DNA of 45,274 nt from Bacteroides rodentium JCM 16496 (GTDB taxonomy: Bacteria; Bacteroidota; Bacteroidia; Bacteroidales; Bacteroidaceae), in assembly GCF_000614125.1 (NCBI RefSeq), contig NZ_BAKJ01000041.1, positions 1-45,274 of the forward strand. Reading direction: 5' to 3'. A program made the translations under genes and the position numbers. Below, piece after piece: positions 1 through 10,078 of this stretch. Numbering within the stretch: position 1 is the stretch's first letter; each line of letters begins with the position of its first letter. Below the pieces are notes generated by a model. That model saw only the letters and a list, made by a program, of their open reading frames with translations. It was not told the origin of the DNA and did no database searches.

Positions 1-76
1 ACTCTTCACAATGTGTAGAGTATACTATTTTGTTATTTTCTTCATTTATAATTCCCTGCCAACCAAAAAATCTTAT

Positions 77-84
77 TACCTTTG
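77..84 (+). promoter_or_regulatory. Bacteroidales -7 box upstream of pheT
   Basis: TACCTTTG matches the Bacteroidales -7 consensus TAnnTTTG and lies 36 bases before the pheT ATG. I see no clear -33 TTTG at the usual distance, so the call rests on the -7 box and its position. Confidence 0.5.
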
Positions 85-119
85 CGGGTCACTTTTGAAA
101 ACAATAAAAATATAATGAT

Positions 120-2580
120 ATGAATATCTCTTATAATTGGTTGAAAGAGTATGTCGATTTCGATTTGACACCGGATGAAGTTGCTGCGGCACTGACCTCC
201 ATCGGACTGGAAACGGGAAGTGTGGAAGAGGTGCAGACCATTAAAGGCGGACTGGAAGGACTGGTCATCGGCGAAGTGCTGACATGTGAAGCTCATCCCA
301 ACTCAGACCATATGCACGTCACTACGGTGAACTTGGGGCAAGGTGAACCCGTGCAGATTGTATGCGGCGCTCCGAATGTAGCTGCCGGGCAGAAAGTGGT
401 AGTGGCCACGCTGGGCACAAAACTGTATGACGGTGACGAATGCTTTACCATTAAGAAATCAAAACTTCGTGGCGTGGAATCTGTCGGCATGATTTGTGCT
501 GAAGATGAAATCGGTATCGGTACGGACCATGCGGGTATCATCGTACTGCCGGAAACAGCTGTTCCGGGTACGCTTGCCAAGGATTATTATAACATCAAGA
601 GCGATTACGTGCTGGAAGTGGACATCACTCCCAACCGTGCCGATGCTTGCTCACATTATGGGGTGGCACGCGACTTGTACGCCTACTTGATACAGAACGG
701 TAAGCCGGCTACCTTGAAGAAACCTTCGGTAGACGCTTTTGCGGTGGAAAATCACGACTTGGATATTAAAGTAACCGTAGAGAATAGCGAGGCATGTCCC
801 CGATATGCCGGTGTTACGGTGAAAGGGGTTACCGTGAAAGAAAGCCCCGAATGGTTGCAGAACAAGTTGCGTATTATCGGTCTGCGTCCTATCAATAATG
901 TGGTGGATATTACCAACTATATCGTTCATGCTTTCGGCCAGCCGCTGCATTGTTTCGATGCGGATAAGATTAAAGGCGGTGAGGTGATTGTAAAGACCAT
1001 GCCGGAAGGTACTCCGTTTGTAACTCTTGACGGCGTGGAGCGTAAATTGAACGAACGCGACCTGATGATTTGCAACAAGGAAGAGGCGATGTGTATTGCC
1101 GGCGTGTTCGGCGGTCTGGATTCCGGCTCTACGGAAACCACCAAGGATGTGTTCCTTGAAAGTGCTTACTTCCATCCGACGTGGGTGCGCAAGACAGCCC
1201 GCCGCCATGCGCTGAACACAGATGCTTCTTTCCGTTTTGAAAGAGGTATCGACCCGAATGCCACTATTTACTGTCTGAAGCTGGCTGCTTTGATGGTAAA
1301 GGAACTTGCCGGAGGTACCATCTCTTCTGAAATAAAGGATGTGTGCGCCGCTCCCGCCCAGGATTTCCGTGTGAACTTGCTTATGAGAAAGTGAACTCAC
1401 TGATTGGTAAAGTGATTCCGGTGGATACCATCAAGAGTATCGTGACAAGTCTGGAAATGAAGATTGTAGACGAGACTGCCGAAGGGCTTACGCTGGATGT
1501 TCCTCCTTACCGTGTGGACGTGCAGCGCGATTGCGATGTGATAGAGGATATTCTGCGTATCTACGGATATAATAATGTAGAGATTCCGACTACCTTGAAG
1601 TCTTGTCTGACTACCAAGGGTGAATATGATAAATCCAACAAACTGCAGAACTTGGTTGCCGAGCAGTTGGTGGGCTGTGGTTTCAATGAGATTCTGAATA
1701 ACTCATTGACCCGTGCCGCTTACTATGACAACCTGGAGTCTTATCCGTCAAAGAATCTGGTAATGTTGCTGAATCCGTTGAGTGCAGACCTGAATGCCAT
1801 GCGTCAGACACTGCTTTTCGGCGGATTGGAAAGCATCTCGCACAATGCCAACCGCAAGAATGCAGACTTGAAATTCTTTGAATTCGGTAACTGCTACCAC
1901 TTCAACGAGGAGAAGAAGAATCCGGAAAAGGTGCTTGCCGCTTATTCCGAAGACTATCATCTTGGTTTGTGGGTGACTGGCAAGAGGGTGACCAACTCAT
2001 GGCTCATCCGGATGAGAACAGCTCGGTATATGAGCTGAAGGCATACGTTGAGAATGTCTTTGCCAGATTGGGGCTGCACATGCATGATTTGGTTGTCGGT
2101 AATCTGACCGATGACATTTATGCTGCCGGTTTGTCCATACAGACAAAGGGAGGAAAGCGACTGGCTACCTTCGGCGTCGTAACGAAGAAGTTACTGAAGG
2201 CATTCGACATTGACAATGAGGTGTATTACGCCGATTTCAACTGGAAAGAATTGCTGAAAGCCATCCGTAATGTGAAGGTGAGCTATACGGAAATTTCCAA
2301 GTTCCCTGCCGTGAAACGTGACTTGGCACTGCTGCTCGACAAGAAAGTGCAGTTTGCGGAAATCGAGAAGATTGCTTACGAGACAGAGAAAAAGTTGCTG
2401 AAGGAGGTTTCTCTCTTCGACGTTTACGAGGGTAAGAATCTGGAAGCCGGAAAGAAGAGTTACGCGGTGAGCTTCTTGCTGCAGGATGAGAATGCAACGT
2501 TGAACGACAAGCAGATTGACAAGATTATGTCCAAACTGGTGAAGAACCTGGAGGACAAGTTGAATGCCAAGCTGCGTTGA
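120..2580 (+). CDS. pheT: Phenylalanyl-tRNA synthetase beta subunit (two frameshifts in this sequence)
   Basis: Beta subunit of the alpha2-beta2 phenylalanine-tRNA ligase, cytoplasmic, which charges tRNA-Phe. The N-terminus (MNISYNWLKEYVDF) is typical. It is followed by a tRNA-binding OB-fold (about residues 40-150), the B3/B4 editing region (about 210-400), a B5 domain, the catalytic-like core and a C-terminal anticodon-binding FDX-ACB domain. The protein is open in three consecutive frames. The first break is near 1373, where restoring one G in GTG-GAA continues the B5 domain. The second is near 2001, where restoring one G after TGG rejoins NSW to AHPDENSS. Corrected length is 820 aa, the normal PheT size. 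Both breaks are one-base losses in a G run. The gene is essential, so sequencing error is the likeliest cause. The alpha subunit gene is not in the window. Confidence 0.93.
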
Positions 2581-2632
2581 TTCATTATTCAGAATTTATT
2601 ATTCAGAATTTATAATTCATAATTTAAAATAC
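2581..2632. repeat. AT-rich intergenic repeat spacer
   Basis: The spacer holds imperfect copies of ATTATTCAGAATTTA and ATAATTCATAATTTA. The same style of AT-rich, self-similar spacer recurs between several other genes in this window. Confidence 0.5.
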
Positions 2633-2639
2633 AGTTCCA

Positions 2640-3377
2640 ATGGGAAGAGCGTTTGAATATAGAAAAGCTGCCAAATTGAAAAGATGGGGTCACATGGCAA
2701 AGACCTTTACAAGATTGGGTAAACAAATTGCTATTGCGGTGAAGGCCGGCGGTCCGGAACCGGAAAACAACCCGACACTGCGTTCGGTAATCGCTACTTG
2801 TAAGCGTGAAAACATGCCGAAGGATAATATTGAACGTGCCATCAAGAATGCGATGGGCAAGGACCAGAGCGACTATAAGGGTATGACTTATGAAGGATAC
2901 GGTCCTCACGGTGTAGCTGTTTTTGTGGATACACTGACTGATAATACTACCCGTACAGTAGCCGATGTGCGTTCCGTATTCAACAAGTTCGGCGGTAACT
3001 TGGGAACAATGGGTTCACTGGCTTTCTTGTTTGACCACAAGTGCGTGTTCACTTTCAAGAAGAAAGACGGTATCGATATGGAAGAGCTCATCCTTGACTT
3101 GATTGACTACGATGTAGAGGAAGATTTCGAGGAAGATGAAGAAGAAGGCACTATCACCATCTATGGTGACCCGAAGAGCTATGCGGCCATCCAGAAGCAT
3201 TTGGAAGAGTGCGGCTTCGAAGATGTCGGTGGTGAGTTCACTTACATCCCCAATGATACGAAGGATGTGACTCCCGAGCAACGCGAGACTATCGACAAAA
3301 TGATAGAACGTCTCGAAGAGTTTGATGATGTACAGACGGTTTATACCAACATGAAACCGGAAGAAAGCGAAGAGTAA
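2640..3377 (+). CDS. YebC/PmpR family DNA-binding or translation-related regulator
   Basis: A 245-aa member of the YebC/TACO1 family (PF01709). Family members are described as DNA-binding transcription regulators and, more recently, as factors helping ribosomes translate difficult sequences such as proline runs. The hallmark N-terminus (MGRAFEYRKAAKLKRWGHMA) is present, followed by the three family domains. An acidic stretch lies at about residues 155-170 (VEEDFEEDEEEG). It is intact, ATG-started and 59 bases after pheT, so co-transcription with pheT is likely. Its stop overlaps the next start (TAATG). The family name is secure, but the exact role in this organism cannot be read from sequence. 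Confidence 0.93.
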   Translation: MGRAFEYRKAAKLKRWGHMAKTFTRLGKQIAIAVKAGGPEPENNPTLRSVIATCKRENMPKDNIERAIKNAMGKDQSDYKGMTYEGYGPHGVAVFVDTLTDNTTRTVADVRSVFNKFGGNLGTMGSLAFLFDHKCVFTFKKKDGIDMEELILDLIDYDVEEDFEEDEEEGTITIYGDPKSYAAIQKHLEECGFEDVGGEFTYIPNDTKDVTPEQRETIDKMIERLEEFDDVQTVYTNMKPEESEE

Positions 3378-3622
3378 TGACATATACATACAAGACTCAA
3401 GGTACATGTAGCAGTAACATCGAACTGGATGTGGAAGATGGCATTGTGAAAGAGGTGGCATTTTGGGGTGGATGTAATGGAAACCTGCAAGGACTTTCAC
3501 GTTTGGTGAAAGGTATGCCGGTAGATGCAGTGATTACCCGTTTGGAAGGAATTCGCTGCGGAAGACGTTCCACTTCCTGCCCTGACCAGTTGTGCAAAGC
3601 ATTGCACGAGATGGGGTATTGA
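3377..3622 (+). CDS. TSCPD domain protein (TIGR03905 type)
   Basis: A small 81-aa protein with the TSCPD signature at residues 66-70 and further cysteines at 11, near 33, 61 and 73. The TSCPD domain also occurs at the C-terminus of some ribonucleotide reductases, where its cysteines suggest metal or redox function. The stand-alone version has no assigned role. The start overlaps the yebC stop by one base (TAATG), indicating translational coupling, and the operon ends just downstream at a strong terminator. Confidence 0.85.
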   Translation: MTYTYKTQGTCSSNIELDVEDGIVKEVAFWGGCNGNLQGLSRLVKGMPVDAVITRLEGIRCGRRSTSCPDQLCKALHEMGY

Positions 3623-3648
3623 GCCTCCCGCCTGAAAGAATGGATGAG

Positions 3649-3685
3649 AGCCCCTGACATTGAAAGATGCCAGGGGCTTTTTTTT
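3649..3685 (+). terminator. Rho-independent terminator after pheT-yebC-TSCPD
   Basis: Perfect 8-bp stem AGCCCCTG / CAGGGGCT (3649-3656 with 3671-3678) followed by an uninterrupted T run at 3678-3685. It closes the pheT operon. Confidence 0.9.
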
Positions 3686-3749
3686 GAACCTAACATGGGA
3701 GTATTTGTTATTATTTGAGTATTTTTACGCTCTTAATAGAACAGACACA

Positions 3750-5014
3750 ATGATGAATATTTTTAAAGACTTGAAACGGAGAGACCACAAACGCTATTTG
3801 GGCGGTCTGGACGTTTTTAAATATATAGGTCCCGGACTGCTGGTGACTGTAGGCTTTATCGACCGGGAAACTGGGCATCTAATTTTGCAGCAGGTTCTGA
3901 ATTTGGCTATTCGTTGCTGTGGGTCGTGACTTTATCTACTATCATGCTGATTGTATTGCAGCATAATGTGGCGCATCTTGGCATTGTAACCGGATTGTGC
4001 TTGTCCGAAGCCGCTACCAAATATACTCCTTCCTGGGTGTCGCGTCCCATATTGGGCACAGCGGTATTGGCTTCCATATCGACTTCGCTGGCAGAGATAT
4101 TGGGAGGTGCCATTGCTTTGCAGATGCTGTTCGGCATTCCCATCATATGGGGCTCTGTCTTGACTGCCGTGTTTGTAGTCGTCATGCTTTTCACCAATTC
4201 CTATAAGAAGATAGAACGTTCCATCATTGCTTTTGTTTCGGTCATCGGGCTCTCCTTTATCTATGAGCTGTTTCTGGTGAAGATAGATTGGCCGCTGGCC
4301 GCACAGGGGTGGGTGACACCTTCGTTTCCGCATGGAAGCATGCTGATTATCATGAGTGTACTCGGTGCGGTGGTGATGCCGCATAATCTGTTCCTCCACT
4401 CGGAAGTGATACAGAGCCATGAATATAATAAGAAAGATGATGCGTCCATCCGCAAGGTGTTGAAATATGAATTGTTCGATACCTTGTTTTCCATGGTTGT
4501 AGGGTGGGCCATCAATAGTGCCATGATACTGCTGGCGGCGGCAACTTTCTTTAAGAGCGGTATTCAGGTGGAAGAGTTGCAACAGGCCAAATCTTTGCTG
4601 GAACCGTTGCTGGGGGGCAGTGCTGCCGTGGTTTTTGCATTGGCATTACTGATGGCGGGTATATCTTCTACGATAACCAGCGGTATGGCGGCAGGTTCTA
4701 TTTTTGCCGGTATTTTCGGAGAATCCTATCATATCAAAGACAGTCACTCGCAGGTGGGTGTGATTCTGTCGCTGGGCATTGCGCTGCTGCTGATTTTCTT
4801 TATCGGAGACCCGTTCAAAGGTTTGCTGATTTCACAGATGATACTGAGCATCCAGCTGCCGTTTACGGTTTTCCTGCAAGTGGGACTGACTTCTTCACGC
4901 AAAGTGATGGGGCAGTATGTAAACAGTAAATGGAGCACATTTGTGCTTTACGCCATTGCTGCGGTGGTCACTGTGCTGAATATCATGCTGCTGGTATCCG
5001 AGTTGACATCTTGA
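3750..5014 (+). CDS. mntH: Nramp family divalent metal transporter (frameshifted in this sequence)
   Basis: Inner-membrane proton-coupled Mn2+/Fe2+ importer of the Nramp family, with about 11 membrane helices. The helix-1 metal site DPGN is cut exactly by a frameshift near 3863: the first frame reads GFIDRETGH, and restoring one C (ACCCGGG instead of ACCGGG) gives GFIDPGNWASNF. The helix-6 motif MPHNLFLHS is intact. Corrected length is 421 aa, normal for the family. I chose the ATG at 3750 because an in-frame upstream extension would enter the preceding terminator; the adjacent ATG at 3753 is possible. No manganese riboswitch or obvious MntR/Fur box is visible upstream. The symbol is by family; Mn versus Fe preference is unknown. 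Confidence 0.88.
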
Positions 5015-5043
5015 ATAATTCATTTCTAAGAAATCAAATAAGT

Positions 5044-5808
5044 ATGAAGATTATTACATATAACGTAAATGGGTTACGGGCTGCCGTGACAAAAGGTTTT
5101 TCCGAGTGGCTGGCACAAGAGCAGCCGGATGTGCTTTGTTTGCAGGAAACGAAGTTGCAACCGGAACAGTATCCGGCAGAGGTGCTGGATGCTTTGGGGT
5201 ATAAGCATTATCTATATTCTGCACAGAAGAAGGGGTATAGTGGAGTCGCTATTCTGAGCAAGCAAGAGCCGGACCATGTGGAGTACGGCATGGGTATTGA
5301 AGAATACGATAACGAAGGGCGCTTTATCCGTGCCGACTTCGGTGATGTGTCCGTTGTGAGTGTTTATCATCCTTCCGGTACCAGCGGCGACGAACGTCAG
5401 GCTTTCAAAATGGTCTGGTTGGAGAAATTCCAAGAGTATGTATTGGAGTTGGAACGTACGCGTCCTAACCTCATTCTTTGCGGTGATTATAATATCTGCC
5501 ATGAGGCAATAGATATTCACGACCCTATCAGGAATGCCACCAACAGTGGCTTTTTGCCTGAAGAGCGGGAGTGGATGACGCGCTTTCTCAATGCAGGATT
5601 CATAGATTCCTTCCGTTGGCTTCATCCCGACAAGCAGGAATATACGTGGTGGAGCTATCGCTTTAATTCACGTGCCAAGAACAAAGGGTGGCGTATTGAT
5701 TATTGCATGGTGAGTGAACCGGTGCGTCCGATGTTGAAGGAGGCGAGAATTTTGGGTGACGTTGTCCATTCGGACCATTGCCCGATGTTGTTGGAAATTA
5801 CAGAATAA
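5044..5808 (+). CDS. xth: Exodeoxyribonuclease III (AP endonuclease)
   Basis: A 254-aa ExoIII/Ape1-type enzyme of the endonuclease/exonuclease/phosphatase fold, acting in base-excision repair on abasic sites. Visible catalytic elements are N7 in NVNGLR, E35 in CLQETK, the central CGDYNICHEAID segment and the C-terminal SDHCPM histidine. The ATG at 5044 gives the canonical MKIITYNVNGLRA start; the longer open frame would overlap the Nramp gene. It lies 29 bases after that gene, and its stop overlaps the next start (TAATG). Confidence 0.94.
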   Translation: MKIITYNVNGLRAAVTKGFSEWLAQEQPDVLCLQETKLQPEQYPAEVLDALGYKHYLYSAQKKGYSGVAILSKQEPDHVEYGMGIEEYDNEGRFIRADFGDVSVVSVYHPSGTSGDERQAFKMVWLEKFQEYVLELERTRPNLILCGDYNICHEAIDIHDPIRNATNSGFLPEEREWMTRFLNAGFIDSFRWLHPDKQEYTWWSYRFNSRAKNKGWRIDYCMVSEPVRPMLKEARILGDVVHSDHCPMLLEITE

Positions 5809-6278
5809 TGATGATGGAGACGAAGGATAGGATAGAAAGGGCAGTGGAACTTTTCAAGAGTGGCTATAACTGCTCGCAGTCGGTGGTGGGAGCTTTTGCA
5901 GATATGTATGGCTTTACAGAAGAGCAGGCTTTCCGGATGTCCGCCTCTTTTGGTGGGGGCATAGGTCGTATGAGGCAGACATGTGGTGCTGCGTGCGGCA
6001 TGTTCCTGTTGGCCGGATTGGAAAAAGGAGCGGTGGAAGGCAAGGACCGTGAAGGTAAGGCGGCAAACTATGCGTTGGTGCAGGAGCTGGCTGCTGAGTT
6101 CAAGAAACGAAACGGCTCTTTGATATGTGCTGAACTGCTTGGACTGAAGAAACCGGAAGGCTCGTCCGTTCCGGAAGCACGGACGGAGCAGTATTATGCT
6201 AAACGCCCGTGTGCCAGGATGGTAGAGGTAGCTGCCCGAATTTGGACTGAATACCTGGAAAAAACGTCCTCAAAGTAA
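5808..6278 (+). CDS. C_GCAxxG_C_C family redox/metal protein
   Basis: A 156-aa cysteine-rich protein of the C_GCAxxG_C_C family (TIGR01909, PF09719). The spaced cysteines are visible: NCSQS near residue 22, TCGAACGM near 65-70, C near 107 and PCARM near 137. Members are thought to bind a metal or redox centre, but no reaction is established. The start codon overlaps the xth stop (TAATG), so it is probably translated from the same message. Several in-frame ATGs are clustered at 5808-5816, so the exact start is uncertain by two residues. Confidence 0.8.
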   Translation: MMMETKDRIERAVELFKSGYNCSQSVVGAFADMYGFTEEQAFRMSASFGGGIGRMRQTCGAACGMFLLAGLEKGAVEGKDREGKAANYALVQELAAEFKKRNGSLICAELLGLKKPEGSSVPEARTEQYYAKRPCARMVEVAARIWTEYLEKTSSK

Positions 6279-6331
6279 GAAAAAGAAACTTTTTTACCCC
6301 TTAGTAAGAAAAAAAAGTGCCTAATAATGTG

Positions 6332-6359
6332 TTGTATAACATAAATATACCTATCTTTG
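6332..6359 (+). promoter_or_regulatory. Bacteroidales promoter of the winged-helix gene
   Basis: TATCTTTG at 6352-6359 fits the -7 consensus, with a TTG at 6332-6334 near the -33 position. The ATG at 6430 follows about 70 bases later, leaving a leader with no structure I can identify. Confidence 0.6.
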
Positions 6360-6429
6360 CAGCGATATAAAAACACCGACATCTCTATACTTGGAGATGA
6401 GGATAACGTTTAACTAAAAGCAAATAGAA

Positions 6430-6630
6430 ATGTTAAAAGAAAAAGCTGGTAATGTTGCAGGACAGATTTGGACTGCACTGAATGGCACAGATGGCTTGAC
6501 TCACAAGCAAATTAAGAAAGCAACTAAACTGATTGACAAGGACTTCTTCCTGGGATTGGGCTGGTTGTTGAGAGAAGACAAAGTCTCTACTTCTGAGGTG
6601 GAAGGCGAATTGTTTGTAAAGCTGAACTAA
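6430..6630 (+). CDS. Small winged-helix domain protein (DUF2582)
   Basis: A 66-aa protein consisting of one winged helix-turn-helix domain of the DUF2582 type (PF10771). LTHKQIKKATKLIDKDFFLG forms the helix-turn-helix-like part and VSTSEVEGELFVKLN the wing. It resembles a DNA-binding protein, but no target or effector domain is present. It is monocistronic, with its own promoter and a strong terminator. Related small genes are common in Bacteroidales. Confidence 0.82.
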   Translation: MLKEKAGNVAGQIWTALNGTDGLTHKQIKKATKLIDKDFFLGLGWLLREDKVSTSEVEGELFVKLN

Positions 6631-6660
6631 GCGAGGAATTGATTGGAATGTTATAAAAAG

Positions 6661-6700
6661 ATGCGTTGGTACATGAATATGTTATCAACGCATTTTTTTT
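6661..6700 (+). terminator. Rho-independent terminator after the winged-helix gene
   Basis: Perfect stem ATGCGTTG / CAACGCAT (6661-6668 with 6686-6693) followed by eight Ts. Confidence 0.88.
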
Positions 6701-6717
6701 ATTTGCTCTGTTTTTAG

Positions 6718-6725
6718 TATCTTTG
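6718..6725 (+). promoter_or_regulatory. Bacteroidales -7 box upstream of lepA
   Basis: TATCTTTG, an exact TAnnTTTG match, 30 bases before the lepA ATG and just after a terminator. Confidence 0.55.
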
Positions 6726-6754
6726 CGCACCCAATTAATAGATAGTTATTGACA

Positions 6755-8536
6755 ATGAAGAATATACGAAATTTTTGCATTATTGCCCATATCGACCACG
6801 GTAAATCAACCTTGGCAGACCGTCTGCTGGAATTTACCAATACTATACAAGTAACTAACGGACAAATGCTGGATGACATGGACCTTGAGAAGGAAAGAGG
6901 TATCACCATCAAGAGCCATGCCATACAAATGGAGTATACATATAAAGGCGAAAAGTATATTCTGAACTTGATAGACACTCCGGGACACGTGGACTTCTCG
7001 TACGAGGTGTCACGTTCTATCGCCGCTTGTGAAGGAGCGTTGCTTATTGTAGATGCTTCGCAGGGAGTGCAGGCACAGACTATTTCGAATCTATATATGG
7101 CCATTGAGCATGATCTGGAGATTATTCCGGTCATCAACAAATGTGACATGGCAAGCGCCATGCCCGAGGAAGTGGAGGACGAAATCGTTGAACTGTTGGG
7201 CTGCAAGCGTGATGAGATTATCCGTGCTTCCGGTAAAACGGGCATGGGAGTGGAAGAGATTCTGGCTGCGGTCATTGAGCGTATCCCTCATCCGGAAGGC
7301 AACGAGGAAGCTCCGTTGCAGGCGTTGATTTTCGATTCAGTCTTTAATTCTTTCCGTGGTATCATTGCATATTTCAAGATAGTGAACGGCGTGATCCGTA
7401 AAGGGGATAAAGTGAAATTCTTCAATACGGGTAAGGAATATGATGCGGATGAAATCGGAGTGCTCAAAATGGAGATGATGCCACGTCCGGAGTTGCGTAC
7501 GGGGGATGTGGGCTATATCATCTCGGGTATCAAAACCTCTAAGGAAGTGAAAGTGGGTGATACGATTACGCATATTGCCCGTCCTTGCGAAGAGGCTATC
7601 GCCGGTTTTGAGGAGGTAAAGCCGATGGTTTTTGCCGGTGTGTATCCCATCGAGGCGGAAGATTTCGAGGATCTGCGTTCTTCTTTGGAGAAGCTGCAGT
7701 TGAATGATGCTTCGCTGACTTTCCAGCCTGAGTCCTCATTGGCTTTGGGCTTTGGTTTCCGTTGCGGTTTCCTTGGGCTGCTCCACATGGAGATTGTGCA
7801 GGAACGCCTTGACCGCGAATTTGATATGAACGTTATCACCACTGTGCCCAACGTTTCCTACAATATCTATGACAAGCAGGGAAATATGACCGAAGTGCAT
7901 AATCCCGGCAGCATGCCCGACCCTACCATGATAGACCGTATTGAGGAGCCTTATATCCGTGCCTCGGTGATTACCACTACTGATTACATCGGCCCTATCA
8001 TGACTCTTTGCCTGGGCAAGCGTGGCGAGCTGGTGAAGCAGGAATATATTTCCGGTAACCGTGTAGAAATATATTATGACATGCCTCTTGGCGAAATAGT
8101 CATCGATTTTTATGATAAATTGAAGAGTATCTCCAAAGGATATGCCTCTTTTGACTATCATCCCCACGGTTTCCGCCCTTCCAAACTGGTGAAGCTGGAT
8201 ATTTTGCTGAACGGTGAGCCGGTGGATGCTCTTTCTACCTTGACACACTTTGACAATGCCTACGAGTTGGGACGCCGGATGTGCGAGAAGTTGAAAGACC
8301 TGATTCCGAGACAGCAGTTCGATATTGCCATTCAGGCTGCTATCGGTGCCAAGATTATTTCCAGGGAAACGATTAAGGCTGTGCGTAAGGATGTAACGGC
8401 CAAATGTTATGGCGGTGACGTGAGCCGTAAACGAAAATTGCTTGAGAAACAGAAGAGAGGTAAGAAGCGTATGAAACAGATTGGTAATGTGGAGGTACCT
8501 CAGAAAGCGTTCCTGGCAGTCCTGAAGCTGGATTGA
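6755..8536 (+). CDS. lepA: Elongation factor 4 (LepA), ribosomal back-translocase GTPase
   Basis: A 593-aa translational GTPase that acts on ribosomes in unfavourable states. G-motifs are visible: AHIDHGKST (residues 11-19), DTPGH (74-78) and NKCD (128-131). Domain 2, an EF-G-like domain and the LepA-specific C-terminal domain follow, ending in KRGKKRMKQIGNVEVPQKAF. I chose the ATG at 6755 over the upstream TTG at 6749 because it gives the conserved MKNIRNFCIIAHIDHG start. The frame is intact over its whole length. nhaA follows 39 bases later on the same strand. Confidence 0.97.
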   Translation: MKNIRNFCIIAHIDHGKSTLADRLLEFTNTIQVTNGQMLDDMDLEKERGITIKSHAIQMEYTYKGEKYILNLIDTPGHVDFSYEVSRSIAACEGALLIVDASQGVQAQTISNLYMAIEHDLEIIPVINKCDMASAMPEEVEDEIVELLGCKRDEIIRASGKTGMGVEEILAAVIERIPHPEGNEEAPLQALIFDSVFNSFRGIIAYFKIVNGVIRKGDKVKFFNTGKEYDADEIGVLKMEMMPRPELRTGDVGYIISGIKTSKEVKVGDTITHIARPCEEAIAGFEEVKPMVFAGVYPIEAEDFEDLRSSLEKLQLNDASLTFQPESSLALGFGFRCGFLGLLHMEIVQERLDREFDMNVITTVPNVSYNIYDKQGNMTEVHNPGSMPDPTMIDRIEEPYIRASVITTTDYIGPIMTLCLGKRGELVKQEYISGNRVEIYYDMPLGEIVIDFYDKLKSISKGYASFDYHPHGFRPSKLVKLDILLNGEPVDALSTLTHFDNAYELGRRMCEKLKDLIPRQQFDIAIQAAIGAKIISRETIKAVRKDVTAKCYGGDVSRKRKLLEKQKRGKKRMKQIGNVEVPQKAFLAVLKLD

Positions 8537-8575
8537 TGTCGAAAGGATGGAATCTTAAATCAAATATACTTCTTT

Positions 8576-9894
8576 ATGATTATTTTACGTACTGTGAAAA
8601 ACTTCTCGTCGCTGAATATAGTGGCGAGCATCTTGTTGTTTTTGATGGCCATTTTGGCGGCCGTTATTGCTAATTCACCGATGGCTCCGTTGTATCAGGG
8701 CTTTCTTTTGCAGGAACTGCATTTGCGCATCGGAGACTTCAACTTGTTCTCTCATGGTGGTCATCCGTTGAAAATGATTGAGTTTATAAACGACTGCCTG
8801 ATGACTGTTTTCTTTCTGGCCGTGGGGTTGGAGATAAAGCGGGAACTGCTGGTGGGTGAACTTTCTTCCTTTCGTAAGGCTTCTTTACCCTTTGTAGCGG
8901 CGTGTGGCGGTATGCTGATGCCGGTCATTGTCTATTCACTTCTGGTCGTTCAGGGTACTCCGGAAACGCGCGGTATGGCTATACCGATGGCTACGGATAT
9001 TGCTTTTTCATTGGGGGTACTCAGTCTGCTGGGTAAGCGGGTGCCTTTGAGTCTGAAAATTTTCCTGACGGCATTTGCAGTAGTCGATGATATTGGCGGC
9101 ATTCTGGTTATTGCCATTTTCTATAGTTCCGAAGTGGCTTACGGATACCTTATTGTAGCTGCTGTCCTTTATTTTTTCCTTTACTATATGGGGAAACTCG
9201 GTATGACACAGAAGATATTCTTCCTGCTTATCGGGGTGATTATTTGGTATTTGTTCCTTCAGTCGGGCATTCACAGCACTATTTCCGGAGTGATACTGGC
9301 GTTTGTAATACCGGCCCGTCCCCGTTTGGATGCCGGGAAATACATTAAACGTATCCGCGACATCATCGGTGATTTTCCGGTTACCAAATCAGATAATATT
9401 ATATTGACCAATGAGCAGATTGCCACTCTAAAACAAGTGGAACGCGCTTCTGATCACGTAATTAGTCCTTTGCAATCCCTGGAAGATAATTTGCATGGTG
9501 CGGTAAACTTTGTGATACTGCCGCTCTTTGCTTTTGCCAATGCCGGTGTGGTGTTCAGCGGAGGCGGTGGCGTTGTTGGAGCTGTTAGTATAGCGGTGGC
9601 TGCAGGGTTGCTTTTTGGCAAGTTTATCGGTATCTTTCTGTTTACCTGGCTGGCGGTCAAGAGCGGTTTGTCCTCGATGCTCCGGGAATGAATTGGAGAA
9701 GTGTTGCCGGAGTATCTTTGCTGGGGGGAATCGGTTTTACGGTATCTTTATTTATTGCCAACCTTTCTTTTGCAGCAGATTATCCGGATTTGTTGAACCA
9801 GGCGAAATTCGGCGTGCTACTGGGAACGATTGTTGCCGGTATTTTGGGATATATGGTACTGAATGCGGTGTTGCCGAAGGTTAAGGACAAATAA
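8576..9894 (+). CDS. nhaA: Na+/H+ antiporter NhaA (frameshifted in this sequence)
   Basis: Inner-membrane antiporter that exports Na+ in exchange for protons. The ion-binding aspartates are present in MATDIAFSLGV and AVVDDIGG, equivalent to D133 and D163/D164 of E. coli NhaA. The first frame ends at 9691, and the last helices (SVAGVSLLGGIGFTVSLFIA) continue from about 9688 in the next frame. Restoring one base in the C run near 9680 (ATGCCTCCGGGA) joins them. Corrected length is 439 aa, normal for Bacteroides NhaA. It may be co-transcribed with lepA (39-base gap). The window also carries the Na+-pumping NQR operon, so Na+ circulation is plausible, though the loci are far apart. Confidence 0.92.
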
Positions 9895-9924
9895 CCCGGA
9901 TACTGAGCGAAGAATCAGTTCTTT

Positions 9925-9946
9925 GGGGATATTCAGTAAAATCCCC
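9925..9946 (+). terminator. Weak hairpin after nhaA
   Basis: GGGGAT / ATCCCC (9925-9930 with 9941-9946) with no proper T run after it. It may be a weak terminator. The rest of the 184-base gap holds only the promoter of the next gene. Confidence 0.3.
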
Positions 9947-10040
9947 TAAAAAATAAGTTGGCATGTGACAATGATTTAAGAAAACGTATTCTCTGTTGCA
10001 GAAACAGAAGAAATAGCTTATTATTCTTAAAAAACATTCG

Positions 10041-10048
10041 TATCTTTG
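10041..10048 (+). promoter_or_regulatory. Bacteroidales -7 box upstream of the sensor kinase
   Basis: TATCTTTG, an exact consensus match, 30 bases before the ATG at 10079. A TTG inside this box would open a longer reading frame, but it is promoter rather than start codon. Confidence 0.6.
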
Positions 10049-10078
10049 CTGGTACAAGTCGAAAAGGACCTTCCGGAT

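Noticed and set aside
120..2580. Programmed ribosomal frameshifting in pheT and the other broken genes
   Set aside because: No shared slippery heptamer and downstream structure is visible, the number of breaks is far too high, and they sit in genes not known to use frameshifting.
3686..3749. Manganese riboswitch ahead of the Nramp gene
   Set aside because: Only 64 bases lie between the terminator and the start, with no visible yybP-ykoY-type structure.
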